NCBI GenBank assembly: GCA_015058625.1
Contig: SVCA01000003.1
Coordinates: 124,001 to 188,000, forward strand
Length of the DNA: 64,000 nt
DNA from: Pseudoselenomonas ruminantium
GTDB taxonomy: Bacteria; Bacillota; Negativicutes; Selenomonadales; Selenomonadaceae
Reading direction: 5' to 3'
Of the stretch, positions 54,326 to 62,747 are shown in pieces. Under the pieces are notes generated by a model. It worked only from the letters and a program-made list of their open reading frames with translations. It was not told where the DNA came from and did no database searches. How positions within the stretch are numbered: position 1 is the first letter of the stretch; each line of letters opens with the position of its first letter. The translations under genes were made by a program, and so were the position numbers.

Positions 54326-54378
54326 CAGCTTGTCTGTGCCTCTGTCACAATTCAGTTATATGGTATCGGCGTTCCTGC

Positions 54379-54594
54379 CTATGCTTCTTTTAATTTATGA
54401 CGAATCTTTTCCTGATTGAGTTTTGTCAGGGTGCCTGCCGTCCCCAGCACGTACATCCCATTTTTCAGCTTCAGGAGAATCCCCGTCCGCCCAGTGTCGG
54501 TTTCAATAACCCCCTTCATCTCAGAGTCCTCAGGTAAAGGTCTGTCGCCCCAGAACAACGACTTTGACATGTTTCGCAACTTGCTGATCCTCAT
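54379..54594 (-). CDS. small conserved-looking hypothetical protein
   Basis: About 71 residues from ATG at 54594, 7 nt after GAGGAGG (an excellent site). Begins MRISKLRNMSKSLFWGDRPL and has a beta-rich middle (ETDTGRTGILLKLKNGMYVL) and a basic C-terminal helix. No family recognised. Confidence 0.65.
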   Translation of the reverse strand: MRISKLRNMSKSLFWGDRPLPEDSEMKGVIETDTGRTGILLKLKNGMYVLGTAGTLTKLNQEKIRHKLKEA

Positions 54595-54787
54595 ACGCTT
54601 GCCTCCTCTATATAGAGTTGTAACCATTGATGAGCATTCTCATCTACCTTATGACTTCCACAAGGAATGACAATCTCCTGCCGAAATCATGAGATTATTT
54701 TACCCCTGCCAGCTGAAATCTATCTGAATATTTCATTAAAATCGCCTTAAAAATACGCCTCCCTGCCGCGCACAAAGATGGCACAGC

Positions 54788-54822
54788 AAAAGGGAACCAC
54801 TGCCGGAGCAATGATTCCCTTG
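54788..54822 (-). terminator. terminator after the small coiled-coil gene
   Basis: AAGGGAA / TTCCCTT with extra internal pairing (GCC/GGC) and a T4 tail on the minus strand. Confidence 0.6.
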
Positions 54823-54849
54823 GAAATTCCGATATGAAACTGCTGCTGA

Positions 54850-55053
54850 TTAGCCCTTAATGGAAGCCAGCACTTCGGAAGCGGACAGGTTGTTAGCTGC
54901 CATGTATTCCGTCAGTTCTTTGTAATCGTCCTGAGCTTTCTTAGCTTTGATTTCATTAAGCTGAGCTTTCAGTGCTTTGAGTTCTTCCTGTTTCTTTGCA
55001 ATTTTTGCTTCAATTGCAGAAATCTTTTCTTCGTAATTTGCTTTTCTTGCCAT
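54850..55053 (-). CDS. small coiled-coil protein, hypothetical
   Basis: About 67 residues, Lys/Glu/Ala-rich heptads (EEKISAIEAKIAKKQEELKA) followed by a short C-terminal helix ending NNLSASEVLASIKG. The layout recalls DUF4315-type small proteins, but similarity is only in pattern. ATG at 55053 is 8 nt from AAAGGAG. It occupies the place after hisA where hisF would be expected. Confidence 0.65.
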   Translation of the reverse strand: MARKANYEEKISAIEAKIAKKQEELKALKAQLNEIKAKKAQDDYKELTEYMAANNLSASEVLASIKG

Positions 55054-55152
55054 TTCCATTTCTCCTTTATTGAAAAATTAATCTGTTTTTATTTTAGTCA
55101 ATAAAAAAGAATTTGGCAAGTATTTTTTGAAAAAATTTCTGAAAAATTTTCC

Positions 55153-55875
55153 CTATTTGGCAATTTTTATGGCCTCTGCTAAATCCAAAGTTCCCATATA
55201 AATGGATTTGCCTGCAATCACACCTTCGATGCCATCATGTTCATGTTCTTTCAGCGCTTTTATATCATCCAGAGATTTTACCCCACCGGAAGCGACAATT
55301 TTAACACCGCTTTCCTGCGCAAGTTTAACCGTAGCTTCGACATTTACACCGCTTAAAGTTCCATCGCGGGAAATATCCGTATAGATGATGGTCTTAACGC
55401 CGGCAGCTTTCATCTTTTGGGCCAATTCAATTACGCCGATATTGCCGGATTCTCCCCAGCCTTCCACAGCTACAATTCCATCTTTGGCATCAATGCCCAC
55501 GACAATACGTTCCCCATATTTCGCGCAGGCTTCTTTTACCAAAGCAGGATTTTTTACCGCAACGGACCCCAGAATAACGCGGGTAATTCCCAGAGAAAGG
55601 AGTTTATCAATCTGCTCCATCGTGCGGATACCGCCGCCCAACTCTGTGGGGATATCGACGTTTTTCAAAATCTCCTCAATCGCCGCAAGGTTTTGGGAGG
55701 AACCTGCCAATGCGCCATCCAAGTCAACCAAGTGTAAATACTCAGCCCCCTGCGCCTGCCACTTACGAGCCATATCCGCAGGACTATCCGAAAACACCGT
55801 TTCCTGTTGAAAATCTCCCTTAAAAAGCCGAACACATTTCCCGCCCCGAATATCAATCGCCGGAAAAATAATCAT
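55153..55875 (-). CDS. hisA: phosphoribosylformimino-5-aminoimidazole carboxamide ribotide isomerase
   Basis: TIM-barrel isomerase of step four in histidine synthesis. 240 residues: IFPAIDIRGGKCVRLFKGDF with catalytic Asp, LHLVDLDGA, TELGGGIRTMEQI, IIYTDISRDGTLSGVN with second catalytic Asp, VASGGVKSLDDI. ATGA overlap with hisH. Last gene of the operon here; hisF and hisIE do not follow. Confidence 0.95.
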   Translation of the reverse strand: MIIFPAIDIRGGKCVRLFKGDFQQETVFSDSPADMARKWQAQGAEYLHLVDLDGALAGSSQNLAAIEEILKNVDIPTELGGGIRTMEQIDKLLSLGITRVILGSVAVKNPALVKEACAKYGERIVVGIDAKDGIVAVEGWGESGNIGVIELAQKMKAAGVKTIIYTDISRDGTLSGVNVEATVKLAQESGVKIVASGGVKSLDDIKALKEHEHDGIEGVIAGKSIYMGTLDLAEAIKIAK

Positions 55876-56495
55876 AGGATCCTCCCCTTGCAGAAATTAT
55901 CAATTATATGCAAACCAACGTCTCCAGATTTTTCCGGATGGAACTGCGCCGCAAAGATATTACCCCATTGCACCGCCGCCGTAACTTCCCCGCCATAATT
56001 TGTCGTGGCCGTTATAACATTTTTATCCGCAGGAACTGCATAATAACTATGCACAAAATACACATATTCCTTATCCTGCTCCAGCCCCGCAAATAAGTCC
56101 TGCGCCTGGCGCGGTTCAGCAATATGCAGCCGATTCCAGCCCATGTGCGGCACTTTCAAATCTTCGGCCTGAATTCTTTTTACCTGTCCGGGAATAAGCC
56201 CCAAACCTTTTGCTGCCGGCGATTCCTCACTGCCATCAAAGAGAATCTGCAGGCCCACACAAATGCCGAGCATGGGCTTGCCTGCGGCCACTTCCTCTTT
56301 CAGCAGCGGGATGAGTCCGCTGTCTTCCAGATTCTTCATGCAGTCGCCGAAAGCGCCCACACCGGGCAGCACCAGTTTTTCCGCCGCTTTGATTTCCGCG
56401 GGATTATTGGTAATCTTGGCCTCTGCCCCCAGAGCCGCAAAAGCCTTTTCCACACTGAATAAATTGCCTACCCCATAGTCAATTATTGCAATCAT
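55872..56495 (-). CDS. hisH: imidazole glycerol phosphate synthase, glutaminase subunit
   Basis: 207 residues with the amidotransferase triad: Cys in MLGICVGLQILFDGSEE, His and Glu in FAAQFHPEKSGDVG, plus LVLPGVGAFGDCM and VPHMGWNRL. It needs HisF, whose gene is not in the window. Twelve nt after hisB. Confidence 0.95.
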   Translation of the reverse strand: MIAIIDYGVGNLFSVEKAFAALGAEAKITNNPAEIKAAEKLVLPGVGAFGDCMKNLEDSGLIPLLKEEVAAGKPMLGICVGLQILFDGSEESPAAKGLGLIPGQVKRIQAEDLKVPHMGWNRLHIAEPRQAQDLFAGLEQDKEYVYFVHSYYAVPADKNVITATTNYGGEVTAAVQWGNIFAAQFHPEKSGDVGLHIIDNFCKGRIL

Positions 56496-56507
56496 CAGCC
56501 GCCCTCC

Positions 56508-57095
56508 TTAGAGCATCCCTTTGGTCGATGGAACACCTGTAACCTTCGGGTCCTGACTTACGGCAATCCGCAGTGCATGGCCCAAAGCCTTGAAAATCGC
56601 TTCAATCTTATGATGGGTATTCGTGCCATAAAGGACTTTTACATGGAGGGTAATTCCTGCATGCATGGCAAATGCCCGCAAAAATTCTTCGGTGAGTTCC
56701 GTATCAAAACCGCCCACCATGGGTGCCATTTCGCCACCATCATAGACGAGAAATGGCCGCCCGCTGATATCGAGTGTAACAAAGGCCAAGGATTCATCCA
56801 TCGGCAGATAAAAGGTGCCATAACGGCAGATTCCCTTTTTATCGCCAATGGTTTCCCTAAAAGCGTCGCCTAACGCAATGCCGATATCTTCCACACTGTG
56901 ATGGCCATCCACTTCCAAATCCCCATCACAGCGCAAATCCAAATCCAGCTGTCCATGTACCACCATGAGATTTAACATATGGTCGAAAAAGCCGATACCG
57001 GAATCAATCGCACATTTGCCCGTACCGTCAAGATTTAACTGCAGAGCAATTTTCGTTTCGGCCGTTTCCCTGTTTACTGCAGCGACTCTGTTCAT
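56508..57095 (-). CDS. hisB: imidazoleglycerol-phosphate dehydratase
   Basis: 195 residues, monofunctional: the metal-site motifs GFFDHMLNLMVVHGQLDL, DGHHSVEDIGIALG and the second-half equivalents (AMHAGITLHVKVLYGTNTHH, KIEAIFKALGHALR). It has no histidinol-phosphatase domain, so that step must come from another gene. ATGA overlap with hisC. Confidence 0.95.
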   Translation of the reverse strand: MNRVAAVNRETAETKIALQLNLDGTGKCAIDSGIGFFDHMLNLMVVHGQLDLDLRCDGDLEVDGHHSVEDIGIALGDAFRETIGDKKGICRYGTFYLPMDESLAFVTLDISGRPFLVYDGGEMAPMVGGFDTELTEEFLRAFAMHAGITLHVKVLYGTNTHHKIEAIFKALGHALRIAVSQDPKVTGVPSTKGML

Positions 57096-58162
57096 GCCCG
57101 TCCCTCCACAAAGGCTTTCATCTCGTTATACCAGGTATCATTTTCCTCGCGCAGGCCCATGGAAATGCGCAGGCAGTTTTCAAGGCGCGTTGCCTTGCCA
57201 AAGCTGCGCACGCCAATGCCTTTTTCTTCCAGATACTGGTTTAATTCCTCTGCCTTGGCATATTTAATCAGAATAAAATTCGTTTCCGAAGGATAAACCG
57301 TCACGCCGGGCAGTTTGTCCAAAAGGGTGGTCATGCGCTTGCGTTCGGCAATCATCATCTGAATGCGCGGCACATATTCATGGCGCATCTGATAGACAAT
57401 ATCGGCCGTAACCAGGGACAAAACATTCATATGATAAGGCATATAGGACTTGCCAATCATCTCCACAATTTCCTTGCTGGCCAGCATATAACCCACGCGG
57501 GCAGATGCTAAACCATATGCCTTGGAAAACGTTCGCGCCACAATCAGATTCGGGTATTTTGTTAGCAGCCCCACTGCCGTCTGACCGTAAAATTCCATAT
57601 AGGCTTCATCAATCAGCAGAGCACAGTTTTTATGGATATTGGCTGCAATGTATTCGATATCGGCCAGAGCATAAGCCGTACCTGTCGGATTATTGGGATT
57701 GCAGATAACGGCAAGTCCTGCCTTTTCCTCGTTGACGACCTGCACGAATTTTTCTTTATCCAGCGTATAATCTTCGTTCAAATCGACAGCGATTCCCTGC
57801 GCCTGTGCCGCTTTGGCATAGATACCATACATGGAAAAAGAGGGCACAGGATAAACGATTTTTTTTGCCTTGGTGCCACCAAAGCAGAAAAAGAGTTTTT
57901 CAATGATTTCACTGGAACCATTGCCGAGCAAAACATTTTCCTTTTGCAATCTGTGATTGTCGGCAATCTGCTCACAGAGGTAATCGTATTCCTCATTGGG
58001 ATAGCGGTTAAAGGCCACACGGGAAAGGCGGCCCATCACACGGTCCTCGACCATGGGCGGCAGATTCATATTGCATTCATTGGCATTGACCTTTATCTGC
58101 CAATCCCGTTCCACCACATCATAGGATGGCATATCTTTCAAACCGGTACGGTATTTTAACAT
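57092..58162 (-). CDS. hisC: histidinol-phosphate aminotransferase
   Basis: PLP fold-type I transaminase, about 356 residues: KVNANECNMNLPP, LLGNGSSEIIEKLF, ICNPNNPTGTAY, LLIDEAYMEFYG and the PLP-lysine in ARTFSKAYGLASARVGYML. ATG at 58162 overlaps the hisD stop as TGATG and follows GGAGG. Confidence 0.95.
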   Translation of the reverse strand: MLKYRTGLKDMPSYDVVERDWQIKVNANECNMNLPPMVEDRVMGRLSRVAFNRYPNEEYDYLCEQIADNHRLQKENVLLGNGSSEIIEKLFFCFGGTKAKKIVYPVPSFSMYGIYAKAAQAQGIAVDLNEDYTLDKEKFVQVVNEEKAGLAVICNPNNPTGTAYALADIEYIAANIHKNCALLIDEAYMEFYGQTAVGLLTKYPNLIVARTFSKAYGLASARVGYMLASKEIVEMIGKSYMPYHMNVLSLVTADIVYQMRHEYVPRIQMMIAERKRMTTLLDKLPGVTVYPSETNFILIKYAKAEELNQYLEEKGIGVRSFGKATRLENCLRISMGLREENDTWYNEMKAFVEGRA

Positions 58163-59502
58163 CAATTCTTCCTCCTTAAACGAATGGCATTAGCATGGGC
58201 CTGCAGGCCTTCTGTCTCTGCCAGACGGATGATATCCTCGCTGACTGCTTCCAGAGCAGGATGCGTATAGGAAATCAGGCTCGTACGCTTCATAAAGGTT
58301 TCCACATTCAGCACACTGTAATAACGGGCCGTGCCGCCCGTGGGCAGTACATGATTCGGCCCCGCAAAATAATCGCCCAATGGTTCCGGCGAGTACGCGC
58401 CTAAGAACACCGCGCCTGCATGGCGCACATAGGGCAGCAGCTGGAAGGGTTCACGGGTCAAAAGTTCCAAATGCTCCGGCGCCGAGGTATTGGCAAAGCG
58501 CAAAGCCTGCCGCATATTTTCGGCAATGACAATGAGTCCGTTGCGCTCAATGGATGCGCGGGCAATTTCCTGACGCGGCAGTTTTTGTAGCTGATTTTCC
58601 GCCTCAATGGCCACCTGGCGCGCCAGCTTTTCACTATCCGTAATCACGATACTTGAAGCCAGCGGGTCATGTTCGGCCTGACTCAACATATCGGCCGCCG
58701 TATAAACAGGGTCGGCGCTATCGTCAGCCACAATCAGAATTTCACTGGGGCCGGCCAGCATATCAATATCCACATGACCGTAAACTTCTTTTTTGGCCAA
58801 AGTCACAAAGATATTGCCGGGGCCAGTAATCTTATCCACACGCGGAATACTTTCCGTGCCAAAGGCCAAAGCGGCGATTGCCTGTGCGCCGCCGATTTTG
58901 TAGATTTTCTTCACGCCAGCGAGTCTTGCCGCAATCAGCACATAAGGGTTGATTGCGCCATTTTTCGGCGGCACCATCATGACAATTTCGCCCACGCCAG
59001 CGACAACTGCAGGCATAGCGTTCATAATGACCGAGGACGGATACGCTGCCGTTCCGCCGGGCACATAGATACCCACCCGGTCCAACGGAATCAATGACTG
59101 CCCTAAAAGAGAACCGTGTTCCCGATAAGTCATCCAGGAATTGGGCTTCTGTTCCTCATGGTAACGGCGCACGTTTTCCGCCGCTTTCTTTAAGGATTCA
59201 ACCACTTGCGGGTCAGCCTGCGCCTCTGCTGCGGCAAATTCTTCCTCCGTCACCAGCAAATCCTTGATATCGCAGTCCACCTTGTCAATGAGTTTGGTGT
59301 AGCGCAGAACGGCCTTATCGCCTTCAAAGCGCACATCGCGCACAATTTGCGCCACGAGTTCTGCCGCCGTCATATCCTTACCAAAAGTTGCCTTATTGGC
59401 CTCCCGGATTTTCGGGCTCAGCTCCACTTCATCAAAAGCAGGTTTCTGTAACAATTTATTGATGGCTGCTTCGCCTAATTCACTTGCCTTGACTATTTTC
59501 AT
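58162..59502 (-). CDS. hisD: histidinol dehydrogenase
   Basis: Zn enzyme oxidising histidinol to histidine. 446 residues; IPLDRVGIYVPGGTAAYPSS, GPGNIFVTLAKKEVYGHVDI, DMLAGPSEILIVADD, LSQAEHDPLASSIV (metal/catalytic residues) and SAPEHLELL. Usual length. ATGA overlap with hisG. Confidence 0.96.
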   Translation of the reverse strand: MKIVKASELGEAAINKLLQKPAFDEVELSPKIREANKATFGKDMTAAELVAQIVRDVRFEGDKAVLRYTKLIDKVDCDIKDLLVTEEEFAAAEAQADPQVVESLKKAAENVRRYHEEQKPNSWMTYREHGSLLGQSLIPLDRVGIYVPGGTAAYPSSVIMNAMPAVVAGVGEIVMMVPPKNGAINPYVLIAARLAGVKKIYKIGGAQAIAALAFGTESIPRVDKITGPGNIFVTLAKKEVYGHVDIDMLAGPSEILIVADDSADPVYTAADMLSQAEHDPLASSIVITDSEKLARQVAIEAENQLQKLPRQEIARASIERNGLIVIAENMRQALRFANTSAPEHLELLTREPFQLLPYVRHAGAVFLGAYSPEPLGDYFAGPNHVLPTGGTARYYSVLNVETFMKRTSLISYTHPALEAVSEDIIRLAETEGLQAHANAIRLRRKN

Positions 59503-60161
59503 TGTGCCGCCTCCACTTCTAAGACCTTCCGCAAATCTTCCACCAGACTATGAATCCTGTCGAATTTCAACTTAAAGCTCACGCGATTGGCAATCAGCCT
59601 TGCCGTGGCCTCCTGAATGGAGACGATTTCCTCCAAATCGTTTTCCCGCAGGGTCGTGCCGGTTTCGACAATATCCACGATGCTTTCGGAAAGGCCTACA
59701 ATCGGCCCAAGTTCAATAGAGCCATTGAGCTTGATATACTCCATCTGCATGCCCTGCTGACGGAAGAATTTTTCCGCGATATGCGGAAACTTCGTAGCCA
59801 CGCGCGTATGATTGTAATCCATGAGTTTGGCCCGCTTCTCTGCCTTGGGCACGGCCATCATCAAGTGGCATTTGCCAAAACCCATATCGAGAAGTTCATA
59901 GACATCCTTCTCAGCTTCGAGCAGCACATCCTTGCCGATTACGCCGATATCGGCCGCCCCATATTCCACATAGGTGGGCACATCAGCGGTCTTGGATACG
60001 ATAAATCTTATCTTCTTCTCCTCATTGCTGATAATCAGCTTGCGGGATTTATCCGATAAACCTTCGGCAGTATAGCCGATTTTCTCCAACAGCTTTGCCG
60101 ACAGGCCAAAAAGCTTGCCCTTGGGCAGTGCTATGGTAAGGTATTCCATTTCAGACTTCAT
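59499..60161 (-). CDS. hisG: ATP phosphoribosyltransferase, short form
   Basis: About 220 residues, the short HisG that lacks the regulatory domain and needs HisZ, which is encoded upstream. Motifs: LTIALPKGKLFG, DVPTYVEYGAADIGVIGKDV and the PRPP-loop-like IVDIVETGTTLRENDLEEI. ATG at 60161 is 7 nt from GGAGG; an earlier in-frame Met lies in the TGAC-repeat spacer. Confidence 0.95.
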   Translation of the reverse strand: MKSEMEYLTIALPKGKLFGLSAKLLEKIGYTAEGLSDKSRKLIISNEEKKIRFIVSKTADVPTYVEYGAADIGVIGKDVLLEAEKDVYELLDMGFGKCHLMMAVPKAEKRAKLMDYNHTRVATKFPHIAEKFFRQQGMQMEYIKLNGSIELGPIVGLSESIVDIVETGTTLRENDLEEIVSIQEATARLIANRVSFKLKFDRIHSLVEDLRKVLEVEAAQ

Positions 60162-60187
60162 GCACAGGCCTCCATTTCTATCACGTT

Positions 60188-60236
60188 TTGACATGTCAGA
60201 TTTGACTTGTCAAATGTCAATTGTCAAATGTCAGTT
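60188..60236. repeat. TGAC-type iterated repeats in the hisG leader
   Basis: TGACATGTCA (60189-60198) and TGACTTGTCA (60203-60212), then TTGACA-like units in the opposite sense at 6-9 nt steps up to 60235. Fills the only sizeable gap in the his operon (between the HD gene and hisG). Confidence 0.6.
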
Positions 60237-60743
60237 CAGTTCATCCGCCGCCTGCAAAAGGGCCAGTTCCGGCGGGTCATTCTCCGTTTTTTTTCGATGA
60301 TGGCAGCGAATAATTGCCGCTTCCTCTTTCATGCCGATGCCTTCTAGCTTCATTGCACCAATTTCGGGGTGCTGGTAATAGACATAGAGGATATGGCCCA
60401 GCCAGCCAGTATTGGTCTTTGCGAGCTGACGGGCTTTCACTGGCGCAAAATGCTTGACCAGTACAGCCAGCACCTTGCCCATAATATCCATATCACCCTG
60501 CACCCGCCCCACATCATGGAGCAGAGCTGCCCGCAGGAGTAAATCTCTATCCCCTGCTGGTGCCTCCTCCCAGAGCCGCATGGCCGTTTTCGCCACATTT
60601 AAGGCGTGGTACTGGTCGGCAGGATGCATGGCGTAAAACAAGGATTTAGCCGCCGCAGGCAAAGTTTCCTCCACCCAGGCTCTATCCGCCATCGTTATCC
60701 GGGCGGTTATGGCCCGGTAAAACTGCTTAACCCGCTGTATCAT
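60231..60743 (-). CDS. HD-domain phosphohydrolase embedded in the his operon
   Basis: 170 residues with an HD domain: ADQYHALNVAKTAM (first His), LLLRAALLHDVGRVQGD (HD pair) and a later HHRKKTENDPPE with trailing DELN, the usual metal-binding series. It overlaps hisZ by 4 nt and is followed by hisG, so it is co-transcribed with histidine genes. The pathway genes here include no histidinol-phosphate phosphatase, which makes this a candidate for that step; other nucleotide or nucleic-acid substrates are equally possible. Confidence 0.82.
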   Translation of the reverse strand: MIQRVKQFYRAITARITMADRAWVEETLPAAAKSLFYAMHPADQYHALNVAKTAMRLWEEAPAGDRDLLLRAALLHDVGRVQGDMDIMGKVLAVLVKHFAPVKARQLAKTNTGWLGHILYVYYQHPEIGAMKLEGIGMKEEAAIIRCHHRKKTENDPPELALLQAADELN

Positions 60744-61924
60744 GCGATATACTCGAAAGCCGCATAGTTCTTTGCCTGCTGGCTTTCTTTGGCCGCAGCT
60801 TCCGTCTGGCTGCTGACCGCCAGTTCCACGGACTTACCCTGCTCACGCAGCTGGGCCGCCCGTTCAATAGCCGTCGTTTCCTTGCCCGCTGCATAGCCTA
60901 CATAGACATCTCTAGGCAGGCTGTGCATGGGCAGTTTCTGCCGCTCAATGGCCAGCAGAATGCGCTCAATGCCTAAGGCAAAGCCTGTTGCCGGACAGGC
61001 CGTACCGAAATCGGCCAGCAGATGGTCATAACGGCCGCCGCCGCAGAGCGGATACCCCAGTCCCGGCGCATAAACCTCAAAGACCATACCTGTATAATAG
61101 CTGAAATCGCGGATGATGCCCAAATCAAAGCGTACATACTGTTCCACCTTATAGGCTTTCAGCAGGCGATAGATTTCTGCGAGGTTATCGAGTGCCCGGC
61201 GGCTCTGCTCGTTCAATGCCATATCGTAAGCCTGCTTGAGCAAATCTTCGCCGCCGTTCAGCAGGGGAAGTTCCTTTAATACCTGCTTAGCGTTTTCCGG
61301 CAGGTTCAGTTCGTCCACCAACTGATTGAGTTCCACCAGATTGCGGCGTTCCATGGCCGCCTTCAAATCTTCCTGTTCCTGGCTGCTCAGACGGTATTGA
61401 TTGAGAATGCCGTTGAGAAATTCCACCTGCCCCAGGCAAACCGTAAACTCTGTCAATCCGGAACGCAGGAGCCCCGTAACCGCCAAAGCCACCACTTCCG
61501 CATCGGTAGCCGGGCTGCCGGGGCCCATAAGCTCGACACCAGCCTGATAAAACTCGCACTGGCGGCCCGCCTGCGTCTGTTCATAGCGGAACACACTGCT
61601 GATATAGGAGAGCTTCAAGGGCAGCGGACTGTCCTGCAGACGAGTGCTCACCAGCCTTGCAATGGGCGTAGTCATTTCATGGCGCAGAGCCAGAGTCTGA
61701 TTCGACTTGTCAAAAAGCTTGAAGAGATGGTCGCCGATATTCTGGCTGCTTCCGAGTCCTAAAGTATCCAGATACTCAATGGACGGCGTCACCACTTCTT
61801 CATAGCCCCATTGGGCAAAAAGCTCGGCCAGCCGGGTTTCCACCACCCGCTTTCCCGCCGCTTCTGCCGGCAGGAAATCTCTGGTTCCATAGGGAATTTT
61901 CAGTACGCTGTTATCTTTTTCCAT
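60740..61924 (-). CDS. hisZ: ATP phosphoribosyltransferase regulatory subunit
   Basis: Class II HisRS-like protein that activates short HisG and carries histidine feedback. About 394 residues: IPYGTRDFLPAEAAGKR, ALRHEMTTPIARLVSTRL, YISSVFRYEQTQAGRQCEFY and DLGIIRDFSYYTGMVFEVYA, CGGGRYDHLLADFG. No anticodon-binding domain of a full synthetase. ATG at 61924 is 8 nt from GGGAG. Confidence 0.93.
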   Translation of the reverse strand: MEKDNSVLKIPYGTRDFLPAEAAGKRVVETRLAELFAQWGYEEVVTPSIEYLDTLGLGSSQNIGDHLFKLFDKSNQTLALRHEMTTPIARLVSTRLQDSPLPLKLSYISSVFRYEQTQAGRQCEFYQAGVELMGPGSPATDAEVVALAVTGLLRSGLTEFTVCLGQVEFLNGILNQYRLSSQEQEDLKAAMERRNLVELNQLVDELNLPENAKQVLKELPLLNGGEDLLKQAYDMALNEQSRRALDNLAEIYRLLKAYKVEQYVRFDLGIIRDFSYYTGMVFEVYAPGLGYPLCGGGRYDHLLADFGTACPATGFALGIERILLAIERQKLPMHSLPRDVYVGYAAGKETTAIERAAQLREQGKSVELAVSSQTEAAAKESQQAKNYAAFEYIA

Positions 61925-61956
61925 GAACACTACTCCCCCTCAATATGTCAGCTTAA

Positions 61957-62259
61957 TCAGTCGGCCTTATCCGCCGGTATTCTGTCGAGCACAATCTTGT
62001 AGCCATCTGCGCCGTAATTCAGGCAGCGCTTCACCCGGCTGATGGTAGCCGTGCTGGCACCAGTGCGGGCTACGATATCATCATAGATATGCCCTCCCTG
62101 CAGCATACGCGCCACTGCCAAACGCTGAGACAGGGCTTTTAGTTCGCTGATGGTGCAGATGTCCTCAAAGAACTGATAGCACTCCTCCAACGATTTTAAC
62201 GATAAGATGGCTTCAAAGAGCATATCATTCTGCTCATCACGCAATTTCGGATTAACCAC
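61957..62259 (-). CDS. YerC/YecD TrpR-like regulator
   Basis: 100 residues, all-helical TrpR-family protein: LEECYQFFEDICTISELKAL, ALSQRLAVARMLQGGHIYDD, and the recognition helix TGASTATISRVKRCLNYG. Start is GTG at 62259 after GGAGGAG. As first gene before hisZ it is likely the operon's regulator. An extended -10 (TGCTATAAT) lies about 70 nt upstream. Confidence 0.88.
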   Translation of the reverse strand: MVNPKLRDEQNDMLFEAILSLKSLEECYQFFEDICTISELKALSQRLAVARMLQGGHIYDDIVARTGASTATISRVKRCLNYGADGYKIVLDRIPADKAD

Positions 62260-62342
62260 TTACCTCTCCTCCTTATTTTCTTTTTATCTTTATTCCTTTA
62301 GTTTGCGAAATTATGTCACTCATTATAGCATAACCGTAAACA

Positions 62343-62388
62343 AAAAAAAAGCCTTGGAAAGATTTTTTTACTTTCTAAGGCTTTTTGT
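62343..62388 (-). terminator. terminator after the phytase remnant
   Basis: AAAAGCCTTGGAAAG / CTTTCTAAGGCTTTT stem with one mismatch, followed by T9 on the minus strand. Confidence 0.85.
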
Positions 62389-62415
62389 TTCACAATGTCA
62401 TTTTGACAAATACAT

Positions 62416-62721
62416 TTATCTTTGTGTTTTTACCCATGCGGAGAAAGTCTGTGCGTACTGATTGCTGCGATTGGCCTGTACATAGGCATAGAATTTGCGA
62501 ATTTGCTCGGCACGTTTACGAATTTCTTTGCCCTTCCAGTTGTCCTTCTTGCTGGGAATAAAGAGATTCGTACCGCCCAAAGTATATTGGCGTGCCACAA
62601 TATCATCCAAAGGCACAGCGGGATTGCTTAAAATATCATAGAACACCGCAAAGGTCGTCGTGTGGCCATGGCCGGCATGGCAATGAAAATGCAGCCAGGC
62701 ATTAAAAGCTGTTCTTCTCAC
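62416..62721 (-). pseudogene. C-terminal remnant of a PTP-like inositol polyphosphate phosphatase (phytase)
   Basis: About 101 codons. WLHFHCHAGHGHTTTFAVFY corresponds to the P-loop region of PTP-like phytases (HCxAGxGRTT), followed by the family tail IVARQYTLGGTNLF, KFYAYVQANRSNQYAQ and FSAWVK. The catalytic Arg of C-x5-R is His here, and the roughly 200 N-terminal residues with the signal peptide and general acid are absent. It begins directly after the HlyD gene, which suggests a deletion fusion point. Not expected to be active. Confidence 0.75.
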
Positions 62722-62747
62722 AAAGAAAAAAGCATTCTTGACATAGT

